This document shows positions 24,401 to 32,100 of a stretch of DNA of 64,000 nt, piece by piece. The stretch covers positions 6,192,501-6,256,500 of the forward strand of contig OY811983.1 of assembly GCA_963681505.1 (NCBI GenBank), in the 5' to 3' direction. Origin of the DNA: Eunapius fragilis (Eukaryota > Porifera > Demospongiae > Spongillida > Spongillidae). Both the position numbers and the translations under genes were made by a program. The notes below the pieces were generated by a model. It saw nothing but the letters and a program-made list of their open reading frames with translations. It did no database searches and was not told the DNA's origin. The number at the start of each line of letters is the position of its first letter. Position 1 is the first letter of the stretch.

Positions 24401-25781
24401 GGTAGGGATGGAGGCAGAAGGAACAGATGAGAGATGCACTTCACTGCCCTCCTCATCCTGGGTGGTCTCTGCCATGGGGGCTAGAAGCGATGTAATGCTG
24501 AATGAATTCTTGAAACTGATGCCATCTATCGCTTTCATATGTGGCAGCAGCATGCGTGCCCAGGCCTTGATGCCTTTACGAAACACAATATCAATGCGTT
24601 GGATGGTAGCAGCACCAAGATCATTTTCATGCTGCACACGACGACGGACATCAATGTTAGGAAGCCTTCGCACGCTGCTTTCGTATCCGTCCTCACAATT
24701 CATTACCTCCAATACCTTCAAAATCTGCGCTTGCGATCCAGACACATGCTGCGAGTGATCGTCTGATACGAACGTAGTCGTAGAAGGCGTCACATCATCG
24801 GCAGCACTTGCAGGCGCTAGTGCATCGGGATGGATCCGAGCTCGGCGTTCTGGGTTAGACCGAAGAGGGGTTTGAACAGATTCACAATCGGATGAAACGC
24901 TATCCTCCTTTCTCGGTCGACCGCGACCGCGCGAACGGGGTTGGCACATGCAGCATTTCGTGCAGTTTGTTCCTGCAGTGCACTTATCGCAAACCGGCTT
25001 TTTGTGCTTCGAAGAACACGCGAGAGACATATTCGAGCTAGCTATGGATGATGTGACAAATTTTAATTATTATAATTTGTGATGATTGAATCGAGTCTGG
25101 GCACGAGATAAAGAGTAGCAAACTGAACTGGTTTGCGAGAACCACGTAGGTTGTGAACATTTTAACTGATATGTATTCTATTGGGTACCTAAAAGAATCT
25201 AATGACAGCTTAAAATTTGTTTAGAACTACTCCAGAAAAAAGTGTACTTCTTAGCATTCGGACATCGAAAAACGGACGACCGCGTAACTTTAAATTAATA
25301 CAAGTACGTTACCGTTCATGATATGGAGCTAAGAATAGAACCAGCCGTCGTAAAAAGAGTTGGGCTATCCGAATATGTATTTTACTACGTATGCAACGTT
25401 TTCCGACTAATTTTTCTAAAAACCACGTTAGACAAAAAATACCTTCGATTTACACGGAACCGGTGTTAAGTAGATGGCATAGGGAAAATAGCTGAGATCA
25501 CCTTATCAGATAAAAAAGAAATTCTTTTTTGCAGTGCAAATATTACCATTCACTGTGTTGATAGAAATTCAATGTGGTTGATTTAATTTGTTTAGTCATT
25601 CTAATCAGATGGATATATCCCTGAGTTTGTACAGTTACATGACCTTGATAATACAATAACCATAGTTTTAACCCACAAGCTATGTATCTCTATTCTTGCT
25701 CAAAAAGGTTGAAATTCTTTTGTTCCATTGCAGGCACTACAACTGCTCTACAACTTTCTAAATAACAAGCTATTTTATTGA
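16771..25781 (+). CDS. Serine carboxypeptidase (peptidase family S10), 12 exons
   Basis: The family removes C-terminal amino acids in acidic compartments (vacuole or lysosome) or after secretion. Exons: 16771-16875, 16973-17156, 17655-17852, 17996-18126, 18305-18377, 18524-18570, 18632-18681, 19353-19416, 19491-19580, 19661-19813, 19941-20078, 25734-25781. All have GT-AG borders and the phases join to 426 residues, close to the usual size. Residues 1-19 are a signal peptide. Oxyanion-hole motif [19 protein letters not shown] is at about 64-82. Triad: Ser161 in GESYAG, Asp345 in [12 protein letters not shown] and His402 in AAGHMVP. The [17 protein letters not shown] form is closer to plant and yeast carboxypeptidase Y-type enzymes than to animal CTSA or CPVL as I remember them. 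The last intron (5.65 kb) holds a whole DNA transposon in the opposite orientation; the last exon still supplies the conserved C-terminal helix ([10 protein letters not shown]), so the gene seems intact. Confidence 0.93.
17946..17995 (+). repeat. (CA)n forming the 3' splice site of carboxypeptidase intron 3
   Basis: The CA repeat runs right up to the CACAG acceptor before exon 4, so there is no ordinary pyrimidine tract. Confidence 0.85.
18134..18182 (+). repeat. (GT)n directly after the 5' splice site of intron 4
   Basis: Exon 4 ends at 18,126; the donor GTGAGC passes straight into a GT repeat that is complementary to the CA repeat before the same exon. Confidence 0.85.
18420..18491 (+). 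repeat. (AC)n(AT)n microsatellite in intron 5
   Basis: An AC repeat passes into an AT repeat about 35 bp before exon 6. Confidence 0.85.
20915..25030 (-). CDS. Large presumed transposase (1371 aa) with AT-hook, acidic repeat and SAP domain
   Basis: A single uninterrupted frame fills the TTAA transposon. The N-terminus has a cysteine cluster ([16 protein letters not shown], about 14-29) and an AT-hook-like RGRGRPRK, both suited to binding DNA. Candidate RNase H-fold catalytic residues, by pattern only: Asp632 (VFDFKQKF, followed by [16 protein letters not shown]), Asp922 ([10 protein letters not shown]) and Glu954 or Asp960 ([15 protein letters not shown]). Between the first two, about residues 727-871 are roughly 29 copies of a VHDED-type unit from a 15-bp repeat. 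The C-terminus (about 1327-1365, [13 protein letters not shown]) is a SAP-type DNA-binding domain. I recall similar uncharacterised proteins in sponges, corals and fish but cannot name the superfamily. Being a transposase is inferred from the inverted repeats, the TTAA and this pattern. Confidence 0.75.
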   Translation of the reverse strand: MSLACSSKHKKPVCDKCTAGTNCTKCCMCQPRSRGRGRPRKEDSVSSDCESVQTPLRSNPERRARIHPDALAPASAADDVTPSTTTFVSDDHSQHVSGSQAQILKVLEVMNCEDGYESSVRRLPNIDVRRRVQHENDLGAATIQRIDIVFRKGIKAWARMLLPHMKAIDGISFKNSFSITSLLAPMAETTQDEEGSEVHLSSVPSASIPTQVLDTIPDTIRDMLKCKKPYTSIDARTLLVTLADVPQAYIASLLTISNKYAGSLHFQAKVDKLYITKGVTLQEYRHSRSRVNSAMVNLAVEFIYDDDNISRLAWEAKKRAPNRDLRWKGLANMFAMRSLVLKHDVATMYRHYVDKQRSVMPGMPPIGKTLFYTIANNITGGGKLQEARAGVDYLKVNFHSENFTIIDKVIDVLAPLSDIDHTLRDELLCLRSDVFTFLSYGFAVHVKSGVQAPDDTVVQSREPQEHEAHQFAEYKKLGELLSQPDLFDEPATQESFIFQVHNQLNMCASIGGFVAELGVNNGCASTHSPAYALDLVPDRRPNMNPKLAGHMDCSACRGTFLFYDRLRRVALSKLDQDPTRLAEIADMLLSIHQCERRTFRYMAHVMLAAQQSHKMKQVIAEMDSSTAYAVFDFKQKFLAKGFREGGDSYYGKKGMLWFGVGVYIKPDSQSASYSESPDKLHVEMDFTADVIRLQQEAEMAESVCDRQDKHVDEQEDEDVQLKDVQDMDAMGEDEHDEDVHDEDVHDEDVHDEDVHDEDVHDEDIHDEDIHDEEDVHDEDVHDEDVHDEDVHDEDVHDEDVHDEDVHDEDIHDEEDVHDEDVHDEDVHDEDVHDEDEHDEEDVHDEDVHDEDVHDEDVHDEDVHDEDVHDEDEHDAAAIHFIDCIVQGEQRADGNIVLSCLEAAFHALRQRFPYVSKIIVQSDNAKNLAGKQTKLLLPYVCSAAGLKLLAYYHNEAQSGKDVCDTHFSHQQTQVDTYLVQGDGGRKVSTPKQLAVALITNSVKNTTVLLVKPDFHAPCRTAVIPAIHGISGFYAANYITTDGNPEVQFFHSLGQKVPSVTVPIPSCHACSLNTPMGSDGVNFTGVTVLLNSDSKGTCVQANKDRSRYARKHKGMSHREVQRLQKRRDDEEAMNEIQAAYPQCANCLYHLKSQKLLMNHMCGGVFTAKDVLSKAMKHADELLSRMDFTLEGAIDRASNMFDNAINYATFEPNFYAGWAHTRKDMQPELTSKVMTIIHQCWKAGECIDQGKVKISVDGVFARLDELQLQKVIRLSELPLPGKIRAVYQTIGSKAEAPSAVGKRRRPQTYGGPTGRQKKARITYGELDFEKSLSKWKKPELEVYLTHHKMAKSGNKSELLKRVSDHIDSTAIEQQ
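22418..22848 (-). repeat. 15-bp in-frame minisatellite (VHDED repeat)
   Basis: The plus-strand unit is CATCATGTACGTCTT with a few 18-bp variants (an extra Glu codon) and point changes that mostly swap Val for Ile or Glu. About 29 units keep the frame open. Confidence 0.95.
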
Positions 25782-26070
25782 CTGAACACTTTTGCGCTAG
25801 TTAACCCAATTCCGCATTGGTTAAGTGTAAGCAATGTATTACTGCTATCTGATGACCCCATGTTAATCTGGCTACTGTGGTATTGCAATTATTTGCGCCA
25901 ATATTGGAGCGGGAGGGGATGTAAGTGTCTTGCTTTAGGCGTGCTCTAAGGAAGTGCACATTTCGTATTAAATTTGTGCACAGGATATACCGCATATGTG
26001 ATGATTTCATCATTGTCCCCTCCCCTGTCACCCTTGCATTGTCATTTACATTTGATAAAATTTGAACAGA

Positions 26071-26112
26071 TTTATTTAGCACATTGTTCAATTATTTAAA
26101 TATTCCAATAAA
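26071..26112. terminator. Convergent polyadenylation signals of the carboxypeptidase and JIP-like genes
   Basis: AATAAA lies on the plus strand at 26,107-26,112 (after the carboxypeptidase stop at 25,781) and on the minus strand at 26,071-26,076 (after the JIP-like stop at 26,134). If both are used, the two 3' ends overlap by tens of bases. Confidence 0.4.
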
Positions 26113-26133
26113 AAACATTTGGATTTTTTCTGG

Positions 26134-29100
26134 TCATCGTCTGTCAATATGGTGTCCCCAGACCATCACTTGGAACTTATTGTCCACCTCTTCCTCTATT
26201 GCATCTCCTTCCAGCATAATTTTGACGTCTGTGTGCCTGTTGTAACCCTTCCCTGCTGACACCACCAATGACGTATACAATAGTGGGTTGCTTGCTGCGT
26301 CTTGCTGCAGCGATAGAGGTATGTACATTAGGCTGTCTATCTTCTCTTTGTGACTGTGAATGGAGACGCATGTCTGGTTCAGCAGGGCATTGCCTGCCTC
26401 ATTTCGCCTCGCATTGGAACTCATTAATCCTCTTATTAAAACAGCAATTATCTTGCCATTTGAGGTGCCAATGTAGATGTTCTGGTAGTCTGCTGTGATG
26501 GCTGTAATGTAGACAGCTAGAGGTGTCCCAGTGGACTCCGCTGAAGGGGTCAAAAATCAGTATCAATCACTGCGAGCTGGCCTTGGATACACAAACTATA
26601 ACATGGTATAACTAAAGGCGATCATACACTAGGCAACATGTTGTCTAGTGTATGATGATAGGGTGTTGCGTACAACACGCAACACTGTTGCCTAAAAGTA
26701 GAGAGGTGGTCTACTTGGAGGCATCGTGTTGGCTGCCACATCAGAAAAGCTCGATGCTATAAAATATATTCATGACCAATTTGCAAACGGCATCTAGTCA
26801 GTAGATGCCACACAACAGCTGATTGAGTTATGCAAACAGCAATCGTGCCTGTACGTTGAAATATCAAGGATTCTAAGTTCCTGTATTAACTGATGGTAGC
26901 TCCAAGTGCTGGCCTTCGACTGTCCACTCTTTCACCCTTACCATCTTATTTCTTCGTTTGTGCTTACTCTTTGGCAATGCAGCTACAATAACAGCTCCAC
27001 AAGCAGCCGCAGCAGCATTTCCATATTTCATTATAAACTGAATAATTCAACATGTATGATCGGCTTAATCTTTAATCTATTTCCATCCTTAATTTATAGG
27101 ATGGAAATCCTGAATTGAGGATCACTTTATGCCGCTTGTATTAACTTCAATTTGCATCATATTGGATAGTTTTGGGGATATTAAGTTTTCTATAAGCTTT
27201 CATCTAAACAGCGCTATCTAATTACTTGTTATTTCCTTCTATATTATTCCCGACTTTGATTGTAAGCCACATTATTACGAACGAACGTTGAAACAAAGCC
27301 TAAACAGTGAAAGTGTTCATTAATTCAGGGTTTCCATCCTAAATTAAGGATGGAAATAGATTAAAGATTAAGTCATAACAGTATATACCAAGTTATGCCT
27401 CCTTACCAGTGGTATAACCACAGGCAGTAAGATAGGGCTCACCTGAAAAACCCTACATTATTCACCCCCCCCCCCCCCCCCCCCCCCCTTCCTTCAGGTT
27501 TTTCCATTCTTCTGGTCTTACTTAGCGCATGGAATAGTGACGAAACTGTAAGTTTTTTAAGGTGTGCAGCAGTCACTGCGTCATAGAGGTTGACTGAAGA
27601 ACTGTTGACCAACACAGCGGCGTAACTGCTGACCGAAACAATGGAATCTGGTGTGCTGCTGGATTCTTCTAGGAAGATAGAACCCTGTGTGGCAAGAAAA
27701 TGACCCATAAACAGATGTGCCGCGCCTCTCTACTACGTGGCACTGCACTGTGATGTTTTCTATCTGCATTGGCGACCCACACTTGTGTGACTAGTTGCCA
27801 CAGAGTTCTGCCCACCTCGCTTATCAGCTCCTCTCTGTCCAGTAGGTAGATCCATTTCCCGCATATAACCCAGAGCCTTGTTCCGACTTCAGTCATGCAC
27901 CTGACGTCCTGCTCGCCCGTGGGGTCCAACTGTACAAGGCTAACCTGCTTGCTAGGGCTGTATATGTTCCACACAGGTGAGGCTTGGGGAAGGAGGGAGG
28001 AGGGAAATGAGTTGTGTGGGTCATTGTGCGACAGCAGCAACCAGCAAATAAATTTAATCACAAGTGACAATCTCCTTTGAGTTCAGCAACACTCTATAGT
28101 TAGGGACAGAATCCCTGATTGCACTCACCGTTTGATCGCGTGTAGACGGTGATGATCGAGTCTGCATGACCAATTAACACCTTGCCAGCTACGTACCTGT
28201 TACAGAAGGGAGATGTTCCCCATCATTCGGGAGGTAAGGAACTTAACGTGTTACACGCTCACTCAATACAAAAGGCCTTGTAACATAGCTGCACAGTGTT
28301 GATGAGTGTGTGACTTGGGTCGGTGGTTGGGTAGATGCACAACCTGTGTGATGAGGGCAGTGGAGCATTGATAGCATATTGTTGGATGGTGTGGCACTTG
28401 AGGGTACAGGAATTTGTTGCTCCAAGTACAATAAATGCATTAACATGTGTTGTGTATAATATTGGGTTCTGGGATCATACATCAGCCCCCAATAATCCGC
28501 AAGGTACTAGGCTGAAAAATGGCTTAGTAGTAATAGTAGGGCATAATATGGGGATCGTGGTAGCGAAAAAGGACCTAGCGCATATTATAAAAAATTTCCA
28601 GGAAGGAGCATCAAAGATGACGCTTGCAATTAAAAATATATGCGTAATTAAAAATTCAGGCCACTAACTCCATGATCAACTAATTTCCAGTGCGTAAGAA
28701 AGAAGTTGTAGAGGGTATTAATGTCACTTAGAATATGAGGCGAAAACTTGAAAAAATATGCGCTCAGTCCCTTTTTGCTGCCACAATCCCATACTCTAAT
28801 CAAAATTAATAAGACTGGTGTACATATAATCTAAAAAGTGTTTTTACACCATTTTGTGAAGGTATACTGGTGGGTTGGTGGTTAGGAGGAAAGCCTTACC
28901 TTTTGTCATCTGTAACTACCCACATGGTGGAGTCATGCCTTCGTGCACGTGCTCTGGTGTGATGGGAGGAGTATTCACCCGAGGACGTAGCATCTAGCTC
29001 TGGAGCATGGTGGTGTGGCTCCTCCATGCTAATGGGCTCTGAGAGTGATTAGTAATAATAATAGGTACGATCTTCACATCTGGGCTGCTCTAACAAGGTG

Positions 29101-32100
29101 TTTAGGAAGTGTAAGGCATTCGAGGAGTGCCCCACGTTTCCTGCCTTCACAAGCCTGTACATTATTTATCTATATACTTTTTGCCTCCACATCCCTGCCA
29201 ACGTGCCAGCACTGCCTCACCTCCCCCCCACCCACCCACCCCACCTGCATGTGTACACAATACGCACATCATCTAACTTCTCACCATCTCCCTGTTCCAC
29301 ACTGCCAGGGATGTACTTCATGCACTGGACATTCTTTGCTTGCTGGACAACAAACCTCTGCCGAATCCTATTTGTAGTTGCCTGCATAGTACAATACAAT
29401 GGCAAAGGTTCAAAGGACCGAGACCTCACCTTCTTGAGAACATCCACAATCTCGATACAGGCTGATCCACCTTCCCTAGTGGCTACCCACACCTCCACAC
29501 ACCACTGGGATCCTGCTGCTCCTACAGTTCCCAAAGTCTTTGAAAACGTGGGGCGACTTCTAGTTACTCGTGTAGGGGCAGACGTGCCCTGATATGTTTT
29601 CCCTATTACAAGTTTGTCAACCTGAAAGAAAAGGCATACACCACCTCATGAAATCATCATAGCATGCTGCATTGCTACCACACATGTGTTTCGATGCTAT
29701 CAGTAAAGGTCCCACTATACTCTATGTCTCGACCATATACATGTATATGCACTCAAGTAATGACAAAACCCCTCTTTATGGCTACACACACACACACCCT
29801 CCTCAAAGTGTCAAGACCTTGCATGCACTAGCCAGTTAGTGCTGCTTGTCACTTTTAGGACAAAACCAGCCCAACTGTCAATATCACCACTTGTTCACAC
29901 ACACACACACACACACATTGAGCAATACAATTGTGGGGTTCCATGAAAACTAACATGGACTGTCTCTATCCCTTTGAGGTGGATCTGCTCAATCCATGTT
30001 GGTATTTGATCCAGTCGCACGGAACTCCCTTGTGCAATCCTCCAATCATTATTCGCCGTGAGATTCACTGTTTCTTGTTCCACTGCTGCTTCAGCAAGGG
30101 TGGACATTTGGATGGGTCGACGGATGGTGAGCATTTCCTGTCCACTGTCGAACATGAAATAAGAGAATAGAAAAGGCTCATCTGACTTCTCTGCTGTGAT
30201 CATTATTGCTAGGTTACCACCTCTCTGCCTCTTATTATACCTTCCTCATCTTTTGCACCCCTCATCCTTACCCTTGTGTAGTAGGTGGTGTAGGTGTGGC
30301 AGAAACAGGAGAGTTTTTTCTTCTTCTGTTTCCAATTCTTCTCATCCTATCACCTACCCTGTTTTTGATTTTAAAGTCATCTGAAAATTCGTAATCTGAA
30401 TTATGTCTTTACCTTCCGAATATAGACTTCTTTTTTTTCTGAGGTCTATAAGAAATAATGACACAAAATCAGTGACATGCATGTCCAATGGAAGCCTGTA
30501 CAATGGTACTTACACAGCTTTCTCCTCTCTGGCTAGCTCAAGTTCCATCTTGGTGTTCTCAAGTTTCTTGAGCACATCAAACAATTCTTTCTTTGTGATG
30601 CAATGGTCACTATACGTCTATTTTAAATGAAACGAAAAGTTTAAAGTTAGTATCTGTAAAATGTCTTGAGATATAAGCACAAAACACTGCCAGTCATCAG
30701 AACTGATTTTTGTCACCTGATCAAAGTAGTTGGCAAGGACCTCATCCCTCTCATTCCTCACACTTGTAAAGAGCAAAAAAAAGAAGAAAAAAAAAGATGA
30801 TACACTTTGCTCTGGTGGGGCATTACTTACTCATGAAGGTCCTTGCGGAGAGCAGCCTCTGCTTCCTTCAGCTGAGCAGTCTCGAGCAAGAGCTGTGCCA
30901 CTTGGCTATATGGTTAAAGGATGTTAAGAAAATAACGAGGTGTGTCTCTTCTGAGCCATACTACCTTTCAAGGGCTTCCTTTTCTCCTCGCATGACCTGC
31001 TTCTCACACAGCAAGCGTGCCGTTTCTTCCTTCCATGCCTCCTTCTCCTGCCTCAGCATCTCAGCCTCTGCCCTCTCCATGGCAATCATCTCTGGAGCAA
31101 CTAGCTCATCCAGATCGCTAAGGTAGCAATGGTTGTCTGAATAATAGCAAAGAGCAGCACTGTTTGTATACCTGCCCACTGATTGTGACTCTAAGTACGT
31201 CTGGTCCTCTTCCTGTTTTTCCTCTTCCACTTCCTGCTCTCCTTCCTCTTTCACTTCCTGTCCTTCCACTTCCACTTCCTGTCCTTCCACTTCCACTTCC
31301 TGTCCTTCCACTTCCTCCTCTTTCACTCCCTGCTCTTCCACTTCCTGCTCATCAGTTTGTATCAGATCAGTTAGAACACTTCCTTGCTCATGTGAAGGTT
31401 CGGCCATCCTATTCTGCCCTTGCTCTTCATCTCTGCCTAATCGTTGGGTGAGCTCAGTTTGTAGTTCCTGATCGTGCAACCATGTAGTGATGTTTTGGGC
31501 TGGTTCCTGCTTTTCCAACTCTTCAATCACAGGTTGGGCTGGTTCCTGCCCTTCAATCACAAGTTGGGCTGGTTCCTGCTTTTCCAACTCTTCAATAACA
31601 GGTTGGGCTGGTTCCTGCTTTTCCAACTCTTCAATCACAGGTTGGGCTGGTTCCTGCCCTTCAATCACAAGTTGGGCTGGTTCCTGCTTTTCCAACTCTT
31701 CAATCACAGGTTGGGCTGGTTCCTGCCCTTCAATCACAAGTTGGGCTGGTTCCTGCTTTTCCAACTCTTCGATAACAGGTTGGGCTGGTTCCTGCTTTTC
31801 CAACTCTTCAATCTCAGGTTTGGCTGATTCCTGCTTTTCCAACTCTTCAATCTCAGATTGGGCTGGTTCCTGCTTTTCCAACTCTTCAATCACAGGTTGG
31901 GCTGATTCCTGCTTTTCCAGTTCTTCAGGTTGGCCTAATCCAAGTTTATCTAATTCTTCATCCACTGGTTTGGCTGATTCCATTCCATTACTATTCAACT
32001 GTAGGATTTAAGCAGCCAATGCAGTAAAGGCTAATGGCCATATAGATGTACTGCTTACCTCATCCATGAGTGCAATACATGGATCAAGTAGAGCCATTGC

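Larger units (their letters stand above)
20442..25469. mobile_element. Complete TTAA-flanked DNA transposon, 5020 bp
   Basis: The element spans 20,446-25,465 between TTAA at 20,442-20,445 and 25,466-25,469. The outer 30 bp are perfect inverted repeats beginning CACCGGTTCCGTGTAAATCG. Weaker inverted similarity continues inward for about 200 bp: GTCGGA, then GCCCAAC followed by T-rich sequence and ACGACG, then AAGTACACTTTTT, in the same order at both ends. The only gene is the large minus-strand ORF. TTAA targets are known for piggyBac, Kolobok and Sola3; the ends lack piggyBac's CCC start. It sits in the last intron of the carboxypeptidase gene in antisense orientation. Perfect ends and an open ORF suggest recent arrival. 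Confidence 0.9.

Noticed and set aside
20446-25465. Assignment of the TTAA transposon to piggyBac
   Set aside because: The termini do not start with CCC and the large protein shows no piggyBac-like motif that I can recognise.
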